Origin: Clostridium mobile
GTDB taxonomy: Bacteria > Bacillota > Clostridia > Clostridiales > Clostridiaceae
Length of the DNA: 51,964 nucleotides
Direction of reading: 5' to 3'
Assembly: GCF_018918285.1 (NCBI RefSeq)
Contig: NZ_JAHLQF010000006.1
Coordinates: 1-51,964, forward strand
The notes under the pieces were generated by a model that had not been told where the DNA came from, made no database searches, and worked only from the letters and a program-made list of their open reading frames with translations. The position numbers and the translations under genes were made by a program. Below are positions 1 through 7,290 of this stretch, piece after piece; the first letter of the stretch is position 1; every line of letters starts with the position of its first letter.

Positions 1-119
1 GAAAATCTTCTATCTACTGCTATACTAAAATTTGCTATTGCGGTTCCATTACCTGGTGTAAATTTTAACTCTGGATCCTTTGTCATTCTTCCTATTAACA
101 CTACTTTATTCATATAATC
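1..119. repeat. Terminal direct repeat, left copy (circle overlap)
   Basis: These 119 bases are identical to the last 119 bases of the window. They hold the first 37 codons of ssb read on the minus strand (start codon complement at 111-113) and a few upstream bases. An exact overlap ending inside a gene is what an assembler leaves when it closes a circular molecule, so this copy is best read as a duplicate of the other end and not as a second gene. Confidence 0.95.
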
Positions 120-123
120 ACTC

Positions 124-678
124 CTATGCGCTTATTTTTGATTTCATTTGATTGATTCTTCTATTTATTGTGGTTGTGCCCACTCCCAAGCATTCAGCTA
201 TTTGAGCTCTCGTCATTCCTTGATTAAATAGTTCCCATACTTCTTCTTTACTTACCTTGCTTTGCTTTCCCTTATTAGGTCTTGTAGGTATTCCATACAT
301 GATAAACCTTGTATATGCTGTTTGGTAAGGTGCTCCTAACTGATTAGCAATTTGAGTTATTGTTCTTCCTTCTTTCCAATACATATCGTGCATAATGTCT
401 TTATTTAGAATACTTTCTACTTCTTCACTTGTCATTCTTTCTATAAATTCTTTAGTTTGAGGTATTGCCTTGCATTTGCTAGCCCATTTTACCATTTCTG
501 CCTTAGTTTCAATTTGTACTTTTACTCCAGCTTCTTCTGCTATCTTAATTAACTCTGAAATAGTTACCTCTGTAGCTTGTCGTGTATTTATTTCTATATA
601 CCAATCTAATAACTCTCTTTTCATTACTTTATCTTTAAATTGTAATTTTATCAGTTTCATCAGCATTGCATTTGACAT
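124..678 (-). CDS. HTH DNA-binding phage protein
   Basis: 184 residues. The C-terminal third (about 143-178) reads as a helix-turn-helix of the kind used by recombinases and sigma-like proteins: [20 protein letters not shown], then a [11 protein letters not shown] recognition-helix stretch. A second weaker repeat of the same pattern lies around residues 95-130 ([19 protein letters not shown]). The N-terminus is helical and basic without a recognised domain. It sits directly upstream of ssb; its TAG stop overlaps the ssb ribosome site. DNA binding is inferred; the target is unknown. Likely a phage regulator or replication accessory protein. Confidence 0.7.
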   Translation of the reverse strand: MSNAMLMKLIKLQFKDKVMKRELLDWYIEINTRQATEVTISELIKIAEEAGVKVQIETKAEMVKWASKCKAIPQTKEFIERMTSEEVESILNKDIMHDMYWKEGRTITQIANQLGAPYQTAYTRFIMYGIPTRPNKGKQSKVSKEEVWELFNQGMTRAQIAECLGVGTTTINRRINQMKSKISA

Positions 679-692
679 TTCCCTTCCCCTTT

Positions 693-956
693 CTATTTAT
701 CCATTTCAATAATAGTCATGATTGCATAATTAGCAAGATCAATTAATGTATCTCTTATACTTTCATCTTTAACCTTTGATTCAGCCTTTATAAGCCTTCT
801 AAATCTTTGTAACTTATCCTCTAATCTTATAGCTGCCATAACAGCTCCATATTCTTCGTAAGTTTTCCCAAAGCTATCTCCATAATCATGATTTTTTCTT
901 TTGTATAATTCGTTTAATTCTGTACATATCTCCATGTGTTTAGATGCTTTATCCAT
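693..956 (-). CDS. DUF1599 (nucleotide modification associated domain 1) protein
   Basis: 87 residues covering the core of the DUF1599/Nmad1 family: HDYGDSFGKTYEEYG near residues 23-37, then IRLEDKLQRFRRL and the closing block DESIRDTLIDLANYAIM. The family is all-helical and is seen in phages near base-modification and nucleotide genes; its biochemical role is not settled. Here it lies in the replication operon with methylases and a MazG-like gene elsewhere on the same strand, which fits a nucleotide pool or DNA modification role (inference). Confidence 0.8.
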   Translation of the reverse strand: MDKASKHMEICTELNELYKRKNHDYGDSFGKTYEEYGAVMAAIRLEDKLQRFRRLIKAESKVKDESIRDTLIDLANYAIMTIIEMDK

Positions 957-986
957 AATTTTCTCTCCTTATATTTGGATTATGAA

Positions 987-1136
987 TTATATCCAATTAA
1001 ACTCTTTACCGCACTCCTTGCATATTCTTAGCTCTTTACCATTTATTTTGTTTTTAATTATGAGGGTATTTTTTAATTGTGTATGCTTTTCACAAAGTTG
1101 ACACTTTACTTTTTTACATTTCAAACATTCTTTCAT
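987..1136 (-). CDS. Small zinc-ribbon protein
   Basis: 49 residues with CxxC-like pairs at the N-terminus (C4, C7, C12, C15) and a C-terminal CxxC (C39, C42), the pattern of a small zinc ribbon. Start ATG follows GGAAGGTG with good spacing. Too short to assign a role; one of a run of tiny Cys-rich proteins in this operon. Confidence 0.7.
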   Translation of the reverse strand: MKECLKCKKVKCQLCEKHTQLKNTLIIKNKINGKELRICKECGKEFNWI

Positions 1137-1140
1137 ATAT

Positions 1141-1344
1141 TCACCTTCCTTCGTAACTCTTTATCTTTTGCCCCTTTAGCCTTTTTTGCAAATATCTTAA
1201 ACTATCAAGCTTTGGACATAAGATATATCTATGGAAACAGTGCTTGTAATATTTACACATCCAATCTTCCCCACTACAACGACCATTACAATATGCTTTC
1301 ATCTTTTTCGCTAATCTTATATATCTTTTATTTCTCATATACAT
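1141..1344 (-). CDS. Small basic Cys-rich hypothetical protein
   Basis: 67 residues, strongly basic, with five cysteines (about residues 19-36 and 44) that could bind metal. The ribosome site AGAGGTT lies just upstream of the ATG and the stop overlaps the ribosome site of the next small gene. A plus-strand reading frame over the same bases lacks a ribosome site. No family recognised. Confidence 0.6.
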   Translation of the reverse strand: MYMRNKRYIRLAKKMKAYCNGRCSGEDWMCKYYKHCFHRYILCPKLDSLRYLQKRLKGQKIKSYEGR

Positions 1345-1351
1345 TAACCTC

Positions 1352-1507
1352 TTAAATTTTATTAATCCTTTTGATACTTTCTATATCCTCAATGTCTCCA
1401 AAGAAACGTTTTTCTGTTTTTAAAGCATCTTTTATGCTGTATGCATTTACAACACCAATACCGCCATTTTTATAAGCGATTTCATATTGCTTTAATTTAT
1501 GCCTCAT
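1352..1507 (-). CDS. Hypothetical protein, 51 aa
   Basis: 51 residues (MRHKLKQYEIAYKNGGIGVV...). A GAGGAGGG ribosome site lies close upstream, and the reading frame is tightly packed between its neighbours. The sequence reads like a small single-domain alpha/beta protein (YEIAYKNGGIGVVNAYS then a helix). No family recognised. Confidence 0.6.
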   Translation of the reverse strand: MRHKLKQYEIAYKNGGIGVVNAYSIKDALKTEKRFFGDIEDIESIKRINKI

Positions 1508-1550
1508 GGTTAACCCTCCTCATAGGTCACATTATACTTGAAATGCGATG

Positions 1551-1703
1551 TTATACATCTTCTTTTATATTGCTAAATTTAATACCACAAACAGGACAAT
1601 AATTGAATTGTATTTCTTCATAATCATCTGTCACCTCATTATTTTTAGGTAACAATTGACCAGCAACAACTAAAGTTTCTTCTATTTTTAAACAATTACA
1701 CAT
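1551..1703 (-). CDS. Small zinc-binding hypothetical protein
   Basis: 50 residues. Two Cys pairs, C2/C4 at the start and CPVC near residues 36-39, suggest a small zinc knuckle. The ribosome site GGAGGTG overlaps the end of the MT-A70 methylase gene, so the two are translationally linked. Function unknown. Confidence 0.6.
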   Translation of the reverse strand: MCNCLKIEETLVVAGQLLPKNNEVTDDYEEIQFNYCPVCGIKFSNIKEDV

Positions 1704-1705
1704 TG

Positions 1706-2302
1706 TTAATTCACCTCCTGTAGTTTAATTTCATTTCCCCAACAATCCCATCCTTGAACTTGTTGTCTTGCAAATAGTTCTATTCTTGGTAACTCTCCAA
1801 CTAATTCGATAATGTCATTTCTTACTCTGTCTGGCTTTCGACTGTGTTCTCTGATTTCAGAATAGATAATTTGTCTTACTTTTGCAGAAAGTCTTTTAGG
1901 TTTACCTTTAGTAGCTAACAAACAAACTTCTGCGTTCTGCCTTGTCCATCTCCCTTGCCCCATAAAATCATCAATTCCACCACGCTTTATATTTCTCTCC
2001 TCTGAAAATACTTTATTTTTCTTCACCCATACAAAAGCACAAGTTTTGTACTCAAATCCCCATGCCTTGATTACTCTTTCTGCCTCAAATATTTTAGGGA
2101 AAGTAGCCCACATAAACAAAATACAATCTGTATCAGCAATACTATTTACAGGGAGATTACATATATCTTCTATATTCATCACATTATAATAATCCTCTGC
2201 TGAACTTCTTTTTGCTCCTTTACCTAATGCCATCCTACTGTTATAACTCCATGGTGGGTCAGCATAGATTATTTGATATTTTTTATTTGGAAATGGTATC
2301 AA
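1706..2302 (-). CDS. MT-A70 family adenine methyltransferase
   Basis: 198 residues. The catalytic DPPW motif is at residues 15-18 (IIYADPPWSY). Later blocks typical of MT-A70 are CILFMWAT, the phage-typical GxGRWTRQNAE segment and SRKPD. The family transfers a methyl group to N6 of adenine. The start is TTG: it has a GGGGTGATAA ribosome site at good spacing and no in-frame ATG is better placed. In phages such enzymes protect the genome from host restriction (known for related phage methylases; not shown here). One of three methylases in this genome. Confidence 0.9.
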   Translation of the reverse strand: MIPFPNKKYQIIYADPPWSYNSRMALGKGAKRSSAEDYYNVMNIEDICNLPVNSIADTDCILFMWATFPKIFEAERVIKAWGFEYKTCAFVWVKKNKVFSEERNIKRGGIDDFMGQGRWTRQNAEVCLLATKGKPKRLSAKVRQIIYSEIREHSRKPDRVRNDIIELVGELPRIELFARQQVQGWDCWGNEIKLQEVN

Positions 2303-2369
2303 TTTATCACCCCTCTAGCTTCGTATAATTTTCAATATCAGACTTTGGTTGTATTATATAGCTAATCTT

Positions 2370-2585
2370 CTAAACTTTCTTATATTCACCCATTGCAGAT
2401 GACCATTCTTCGGCTTCTTTGTCATATAGGTGAATATAATTTAATTTTCCACATCTATTACATTTGTACTCTGCTTCTACAGATGACGGTTCACTTTCTG
2501 GATAGTGTACCCAATGCCATCTATTGATTTCCATATCATGTTTACATTTAAGCCTACGTATTGTTAATTTTATTTTTTCTAACAT
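2370..2585 (-). CDS. Small zinc-ribbon hypothetical protein
   Basis: 71 residues. A CxH pair near residue 14 and CNRC near residue 42 suggest a zinc ribbon, with a Trp-rich segment between (NRWHWVHYPE). The start was chosen at 2585 because AAGGAGAGA lies just upstream; a farther in-frame ATG at 2606 would read through that ribosome site and has none of its own. Function unknown. Confidence 0.6.
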   Translation of the reverse strand: MLEKIKLTIRRLKCKHDMEINRWHWVHYPESEPSSVEAEYKCNRCGKLNYIHLYDKEAEEWSSAMGEYKKV

Positions 2586-2628
2586 AAATCTCTCCTTTAA
2601 ATTCATAATATTTTCAGATTCCGACCTT

Positions 2629-3093
2629 CTATTTTAAAGCCTTATATCTTGAACACATTTTGGGACAATCTCTTAATTGGCACTCATATTCAGCTAATAT
2701 TTGTCCATAAGGCTCATGACCTTCTCTATATTCTCTTTCGATAAGTTTAATGTCTTTCCCCATGTGACATAGCTTCGTGCAACTCATTCTTATTTTTTTA
2801 GCTTCATCTTCATATATTTTCAAATGCTCTCTTACTTCTGCAAAGCCTACACAAGCCCAATAAAATAACGATAATAAACTATCATCATCCATATATTCAC
2901 CAAATTCGGTTACATTTGCGTCTATATCTTCGTCATACAATCTTTTATATTCATTTTTACAATAATCCTCTAAACTTATATCAGTATAATCTTCACCTAT
3001 ACCACGTAAATACACTTCTTTATTCTTCACAAATACCATGTTATGCATTGATTCGGTCATATCGTTAGGGGATTCAGTTATAATCTTTTTCAT
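2629..3093 (-). CDS. Hypothetical acidic phage protein
   Basis: 154 residues, acidic in the middle, with a cysteine cluster near the C-terminus (CTKLCHMG, then CQLRDCPKMC) that could hold a metal. A strong GGAGGAAGG ribosome site precedes the ATG. Placed between the DnaB helicase and the methylase, it is probably an early protein. No family recognised. Confidence 0.6.
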   Translation of the reverse strand: MKKIITESPNDMTESMHNMVFVKNKEVYLRGIGEDYTDISLEDYCKNEYKRLYDEDIDANVTEFGEYMDDDSLLSLFYWACVGFAEVREHLKIYEDEAKKIRMSCTKLCHMGKDIKLIEREYREGHEPYGQILAEYECQLRDCPKMCSRYKALK

Positions 3094-3146
3094 TGTCCTT
3101 CCTCCTTAATTTTCAAATTGCTACTTAATACCCTTCTTGCTGCCTT

Positions 3147-3320
3147 CTAACATTCTAAAAGCTTAACTCCAGCAATTTCACCATTATCAGCCTTAAAATT
3201 TAATCTAATCCCATTGTTTAAAACATCAACCGTTATCTCTAACCCCTCGTTTATTGCTTGTTTAATCAAATCTCCAATTTTCTTTTTATAATACACAGGA
3301 TCATCTTTTCTTAATTCCAT
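3147..3320 (-). CDS. Hypothetical protein, 57 aa
   Basis: 57 residues (MELRKDDPVYYKKKIGDLIK...). GGAGGG lies upstream of the ATG, and the gene fills the gap after the helicase gene. An N-terminal helix is followed by a beta-rich stretch (LEITVDVLNNGIRLNFKADN). No family recognised. Confidence 0.6.
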   Translation of the reverse strand: MELRKDDPVYYKKKIGDLIKQAINEGLEITVDVLNNGIRLNFKADNGEIAGVKLLEC

Positions 3321-3333
3321 CTAAAATCCCTCC

Positions 3334-4614
3334 CTAAAATTCACTTATTGTTGCCATTCTCTGATACTCAGGTATCCAATGTAATTTTGTTGTACCTACT
3401 TGACCACTTCTATTTTTACCTATTATAGTTTCTACAATGCCTTTATCTTCTGTTTCTGGATTGTAATACTCATCCCTATATAAAAATATAACTATGTTTG
3501 AATCTTGTTCAATACTTCCACTTTCTCTTAAGTCAGATAACATTGGCCTATGATCTGCTCTTTTCTCTGGCTCTCTTGATAATTGCGAAAGGGCTATTAC
3601 TGTTGTATCTAATTGTTGAGACATTTTTTTTAATTGCCTTGATATATAGCTAACTTCTTGAGTTCGCCCCTCTTTAACTTGAGTTTCAATAAGTTGCAGG
3701 TAATCTATTATGACTACATCTAACCCCTCTTTTAACTTTCTCTTTCTGCATTCTGCAATTATTTTTTCTATTCCAAATATATCATCATGTATTTTTAAAT
3801 TACTATTGGCTATATATTCACTTTCTTGTGCTATTTTGCTCCAATCCTTATCTTCTAAGTTCCCAAATTTTATTTTATCCATTTCCACTAAAGCTCTTAA
3901 GGATAACATCCTTTCTAGCAATTCCTCTTTTGACATTTCTAAACTAAAGATACTTACCTTACCATGCTTGTTTGCATTATTTGCTATATTTAAAGCTAGA
4001 GCAGTTTTACCCATACTAGGCCTTGCTGCAATAGTTATAAAATTCTTTTTTAGTAATCCATTTATTCTCATATCTAATTTTGAAAATCCCGTTGGTATAC
4101 CTTGTACTTTGCCACCATTTTTGAATCTTTCTTCTAGTATATTTAGTACATTTTCAGTTGCTTCTTTTATATCTCCATCAGAAGTTTTAGTGTCATTTGC
4201 TTTTAATATTATTTCTTGTACATTATGAGTAACTTCTTCAGCTTTAACTTTCTTTTTCTCAATGTTTTTTACTTGATCTTGCAAATTTAAATATAAATAT
4301 TTAAGATTAGAATTTTCCTTGACTATATCTGCATAAGCTTTCATATTTGCGCTTGTAATTCCTTGACTTGCTAATTGTGATATATAGGTTATTCCACCTA
4401 TTTCTTTAAGGTTTGTTCCAACTTCTTGTACTAAAGTTGCTATATCTATGCTTTTATTTTCCATATACAACTTTTTCATAGATTGATAAATTATTTTATT
4501 AGAATCTTCTTGAAAATCATTAGGTTGTAATATTCCTATTACTTCACCTAAACTATCATTGTTATATAAAATGGAACTTAATATGTTTTTTTCTGCTTCA
4601 ATGTTTTTAAACAT
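3334..4614 (-). CDS. dnaB: Replicative DNA helicase, DnaB family
   Basis: 426 residues, a normal length for phage DnaB. The N-terminal DnaB domain is residues 1-105 (AEKNILSSIL...), followed by a linker and the RecA-like ATPase domain. Walker A is at about 197-205 (RPSMGKTAL), and Walker B is in the VVIIDYLQL strand near 300. The helicase-specific QLSREPEKR and SDLRESGSIEQD blocks are present. It unwinds DNA 5' to 3' as a hexamer at the phage fork. The gene directly follows the DnaD-like initiator, which presumably loads it. Confidence 0.97.
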   Translation of the reverse strand: MFKNIEAEKNILSSILYNNDSLGEVIGILQPNDFQEDSNKIIYQSMKKLYMENKSIDIATLVQEVGTNLKEIGGITYISQLASQGITSANMKAYADIVKENSNLKYLYLNLQDQVKNIEKKKVKAEEVTHNVQEIILKANDTKTSDGDIKEATENVLNILEERFKNGGKVQGIPTGFSKLDMRINGLLKKNFITIAARPSMGKTALALNIANNANKHGKVSIFSLEMSKEELLERMLSLRALVEMDKIKFGNLEDKDWSKIAQESEYIANSNLKIHDDIFGIEKIIAECRKRKLKEGLDVVIIDYLQLIETQVKEGRTQEVSYISRQLKKMSQQLDTTVIALSQLSREPEKRADHRPMLSDLRESGSIEQDSNIVIFLYRDEYYNPETEDKGIVETIIGKNRSGQVGTTKLHWIPEYQRMATISEF

Positions 4615-4622
4615 ATAACCTC

Positions 4623-5363
4623 CTAAAACTCTTTATACATTCCAACATTTGCTCTTGTTTGAACTTCTTTCAATTTTACATTGTTTTCTTCTTGTACTTT
4701 TTTAACTACCCAATTCAATATTGCTCTGTAATCACTTTTATACTTTTTGCCATTAGCACCTTTATAGTTGTCAAGAACATCTATCATCCTTTTAACTGCG
4801 TCCTCACCATGCTGCTCTACCAACTTCTTATATTCTTCTAAAGTCATTGTTACAAATTCAGCATATTTAATCTTATTATTCTTTCTTTCTATATTACTAT
4901 TTTCTTTATTGGTCGCTTGCTGGACACTTGCTGGACACTTGCTGGTCGCTCGTTGGTCTTTCTGCTGGTCGCTATATCCCTCAACCTCTTTAGTATCAAT
5001 CCCTTGGTGTTGGTCTTTCTGTTGGTCGTTTTTATTGTACTTATCGAAATTTAATATTGAATAAATTGTGAACTTCGGATATTTTTTTACTTCTTTTATC
5101 ATGTTTGTTTCAATTAACTTTGTTAATAAAGTCCTCATTCTTCTATCTGTTATTCCTAACCTTTTACACCAACTAGGTCTACCGAATATAAATTCTCCAT
5201 AGCATATTGTATAAATTATTCCTTCATGCATATCTGTCTTAGGCTCTAATGAATACCTTGCACTAAACAACATTTCTACCCACACATGAAGGTACTCACT
5301 ATCTTTATACACCCAATGATTCTGTATATCTCTGCTTAAAGGTAGAAAATTCTTTAGGCACAT
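4623..5363 (-). CDS. DnaD-like replication initiator with internal iterons
   Basis: 246 residues. The N-terminal 110 residues form a winged-helix replisome-organizer-type domain (FIFGRPSWCKRLGITDRRM, LLTKLIETNMI). A low-complexity Gln/Asp-rich linker (about 115-150, DQQKDQ repeats) follows, then a DnaD-like C-terminal block (EYKKLVEQHGEDAVKRMIDV, YRAILNWVV). Such proteins bind the phage origin and load the helicase encoded next (known for the family). The linker is encoded by 11-bp DNA repeats, the lambda O arrangement, so the origin probably lies in this gene. Confidence 0.88.
   Translation of the reverse strand: MCLKNFLPLSRDIQNHWVYKDSEYLHVWVEMLFSARYSLEPKTDMHEGIIYTICYGEFIFGRPSWCKRLGITDRRMRTLLTKLIETNMIKEVKKYPKFTIYSILNFDKYNKNDQQKDQHQGIDTKEVEGYSDQQKDQRATSKCPASVQQATNKENSNIERKNNKIKYAEFVTMTLEEYKKLVEQHGEDAVKRMIDVLDNYKGANGKKYKSDYRAILNWVVKKVQEENNVKLKEVQTRANVGMYKEF
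4861..5033. repeat. Iteron cluster plus AT-rich tract, candidate phage origin
   Basis: On the plus strand TGGTCGCTTGC is repeated with small changes in tandem at an 11-bp period: 4910, 4921, 4932, 4943, then 4954 (12 bp) and 4966. Two more copies lie at 5011 and 5023. The two central copies (TGGACACTTGC) are identical. An almost pure A/T tract lies immediately on one side (4863-4908), as expected for a DNA-unwinding element. Iterons inside an initiator gene next to an AT tract match lambda and SPP1-type origins (family knowledge); origin activity is inferred. Confidence 0.65.
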
Positions 5364-5371
5364 TCAATCAC

Positions 5372-5509
5372 CTACTTTTGTAACTCCCTATATTTTTTCT
5401 CCCAATATTGTTCTTGTTGCTCTTTAATCTTCTGCTTATTCTTTTTTCTGTACTCTCTCATGTAAGCAGCTCTTGCAGCTCTAGCCATTTCTGCTGGTGT
5501 CATACTCAT
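5372..5509 (-). CDS. Small basic phage protein
   Basis: 45 residues, very basic and helical (MTPAEMARAARAAYMREYRK...). GGAGGTATTTT precedes the ATG. First gene after the promoter at 5547-5575 and just upstream of the initiator gene. Small proteins with this start are common in clostridial phages; the role is unknown. Confidence 0.65.
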   Translation of the reverse strand: MSMTPAEMARAARAAYMREYRKKNKQKIKEQQEQYWEKKYRELQK

Positions 5510-5546
5510 AAAATACCTCCTTTGTTTTACTTTTACTGTTACTTAT

Positions 5547-5575
5547 ATTATATAATAGCATTTAGAATATTTCAA
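5547..5575 (-). promoter_or_regulatory. Replication operon promoter
   Basis: On the minus strand TTGAAA (5570-5575), a 17-bp spacer and TATAAT (5547-5552) form a near-consensus sigma-A promoter. It points at the 45-aa gene, the initiator and the helicase. The spacer contains the box TATTCTAAA, so a repressor bound there would block polymerase. Confidence 0.85.
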
Positions 5576-5579
5576 GCAT

Positions 5580-5600
5580 TTTTAGAATTATATTCTAAAA
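5580..5600. promoter_or_regulatory. TTAGAAT palindromic operator
   Basis: A perfect 21-bp dyad, TTTTAGAAT-N3-ATTCTAAAA, lies immediately upstream of the -35 box of the replication promoter. The half-site matches the boxes in the cI/cro region and upstream of the MazG operon. Likely a repressor binding site; which of the encoded HTH proteins uses it is not shown. Confidence 0.7.
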
Positions 5601-5630
5601 AATTCTGAAAAAAAATTCCCCATTATTCTT

Positions 5631-6626
5631 TTAAGATATTTTTCTATATTCATGTTTAATGTTTTCTTGTGAAAGTTGAGCATATATTTGAGTGGTTGAA
5701 GGGTTTTCATGACCCATTAAAGCCTGTAACACTGGCAATGACATTCCAGAATTGAGTTTATGCGTAGCAAAACTATGTCGGAAAATATGTGGATATATTG
5801 ATTTTTCTATATTGGCTCTAGCAGCTATTTTATCTATTTCCCTTTCTACACTTCTGCCACCTAATCGTTTGTATGGATATTTACTTGCCACAAATAGAGC
5901 TGGGTTAGCGTCTTTTCTAGAAGTTAAATAATTCTTTAATAATATTTTAGCTTTTGTGCTGAAGTAAACTTTTCTTTGCTTGTCTCCTTTTCCTATTACC
6001 TTCAAACTCATTTCATACCAATTTATATCCTTAGTATCAATGCTGACTACCTCCGACAACCTGCATCCTGTGCTATACAAAAATTCTAGTAAAGCTTTTT
6101 CTCTATCGCTATCACAAGCTTGTCTTAGCAATTCTATTTCTTCTTCACTTAAAGGATTTCTTAATCTCTTAGGCTCCTTAGTCTGTTTTAATTTACTCGC
6201 TGGATTCCTAGGAATGTATTCCTCTTCATGTAACCAACTAAAAAAGGATTTTAATATAGATATTTGTCCATTTAAACTACTTGCTTTTAGGTTTTTTCCT
6301 CTAACTGCTAAATACATTCTCAGATCCATAGCATTAATTGTACTAAGTGGTTTTCTTAGATGATTAGCAAATATTATTAAGTTGTAATTATAGTTTTTTA
6401 ATGTTTTTTCACTCAGCCCATCCAGCCTTTTAGTCGCTAGATAAATTTGTATCTTTTCCTCAATGTCACTGGCCACTAATGCTGTCTCCTGTGGCAATAT
6501 ATCATATTTGTAAAGCACTTCCTCTGTTATAGCTCTTACTCTTAACTGGTCTATCTCTGGAAATTCTAGAGACAATTTCCCCACTAATTTTATTACTACT
6601 TCATTTTTGCTTGTTGTACTATACAT
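5631..6626 (-). CDS. Tyrosine recombinase (XerC/D-like)
   Basis: 331 residues. A SAM-like core-binding domain (about 53-135) is followed by the catalytic domain. Visible active-site residues are R189 (STGCRLSEVV), Lys in the IGKGDKQRK beta-hairpin, HxxR at 280-283 (HIFRHSFATH), H306 (LMGHENPSTTQ) and nucleophile Tyr315 (IYAQ). The family breaks and rejoins DNA through a 3'-phosphotyrosine. It could integrate the phage, or resolve multimers of the circular plasmid form; the ParA and Rep genes favour resolution, but no att or dif core could be proven. Confidence 0.93.
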   Translation of the reverse strand: MYSTTSKNEVVIKLVGKLSLEFPEIDQLRVRAITEEVLYKYDILPQETALVASDIEEKIQIYLATKRLDGLSEKTLKNYNYNLIIFANHLRKPLSTINAMDLRMYLAVRGKNLKASSLNGQISILKSFFSWLHEEEYIPRNPASKLKQTKEPKRLRNPLSEEEIELLRQACDSDREKALLEFLYSTGCRLSEVVSIDTKDINWYEMSLKVIGKGDKQRKVYFSTKAKILLKNYLTSRKDANPALFVASKYPYKRLGGRSVEREIDKIAARANIEKSIYPHIFRHSFATHKLNSGMSLPVLQALMGHENPSTTQIYAQLSQENIKHEYRKIS

Positions 6627-6639
6627 AATACTTCCTCCT

Positions 6640-6735
6640 TATGTTTGCCACTGAGACACACACATGGCATAATGTCTCTAGTGATTTACTTAGAGAGCTG
6701 ATAAGTTTCCCAGACTGCGCAGCTCTCTTTTTTAC
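6640..6735. other. Structured leader upstream of recombinase gene
   Basis: The gap before the recombinase holds two inverted repeats: GAGACA...TGTCTC (about 6651-6677) and AGAGAGCTG...CAGCTCTCT (about 6691-6728). The second is followed on the plus strand by a T run, so it could act as a plus-strand terminator. The position next to a Xer-like gene also makes this a candidate recombination site. Neither role is proven. Confidence 0.35.
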
Positions 6736-6750
6736 TTTAGTTCTTTAGGC

Positions 6751-6906
6751 TTACTTTCCTATTACTGCTGCATCCTTCTTAAGTACCACTCCATCTTTTG
6801 TTTTATAGTTGCCTTTGCTATCTATCGCTTGTACAATATACCTTTCAGAAACTTTTCCACTGTACCATAGATTGCTGTTAGAGCAGTTCATTATTAGTAT
6901 TCTCAT
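6751..6906 (-). CDS. Hypothetical protein, 51 aa
   Basis: 51 residues (MRILIMNCSNSNLWYSGKVSERYIV...), beta-rich. The start at 6906 has AAGGAGGAG directly upstream; the longer reading from 6936 has none. The short Lys-rich tail ends in KKDAAVIGK. No family recognised. Confidence 0.6.
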   Translation of the reverse strand: MRILIMNCSNSNLWYSGKVSERYIVQAIDSKGNYKTKDGVVLKKDAAVIGK

Positions 6907-6919
6907 AGCTCCTCCTTTT

Positions 6920-7069
6920 TTATAAAATAACTTCAACTCTCCTTATATTGCCTTTTTTCTTAATGTCTAACTTTATTTCGTAGTCATCATCTTTTAGTAT
7001 TTCTATTAACTGATCTAAATTTAAAAACAAATATTCATTACCATCAATATTTAAAGTTTTTATTTCCAT
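6920..7069 (-). CDS. Hypothetical protein, 49 aa
   Basis: 49 residues (MEIKTLNIDGNEYLFLNLDQ...). The ATG at 7069 has ATAGGAGATA upstream and is preferred over a TTG farther upstream that lacks a ribosome site. Alternating charged and hydrophobic residues suggest a small beta/alpha fold. No family recognised. Confidence 0.6.
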   Translation of the reverse strand: MEIKTLNIDGNEYLFLNLDQLIEILKDDDYEIKLDIKKKGNIRRVEVIL

Positions 7070-7088
7070 ACTATATCTCCTATTTGTA

Positions 7089-7190
7089 TTATGACTTATA
7101 GTTTTTACCAAATTTTAACCATAGTAAGTACATAACCATTCCACCCATTATAAATCCTATATACCATGTTAAAAAATATTTCCAAAACAT
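7089..7190 (-). CDS. Single-pass membrane peptide, 33 aa
   Basis: 33 residues consisting mostly of one hydrophobic helix (YFLTWYIGFIMGGMVMYLLW) and a short basic tail. The ATG follows GAAGGAGTAA. The end overlaps the next small gene. Tiny membrane proteins of this kind recur in phage early operons; function unknown. Confidence 0.55.
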   Translation of the reverse strand: MFWKYFLTWYIGFIMGGMVMYLLWLKFGKNYKS

Positions 7191-7290
7191 AATTTACTCC
7201 TTCGCATGATTTTCAAAGATTACATAAAAGTGTCATCCTCTGTTTGAATTATTTATTTATCGTTTTATCCATATATATGGATAATTAAAT

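Noticed and set aside
1-119. Long terminal repeats of a linear phage genome
   Set aside because: The repeat cuts ssb in the middle and has a length typical of assembly overlap; packaging ends would not be expected inside ssb.
3710-4228. Long plus-strand reading frame over the DnaB gene
   Set aside because: It is the complement of a well-recognised helicase, lacks a ribosome site and has no recognisable sequence.
4900-5035. CRISPR array or microsatellite
   Set aside because: Units of 11 bp without spacers inside a coding region; iterons fit better.
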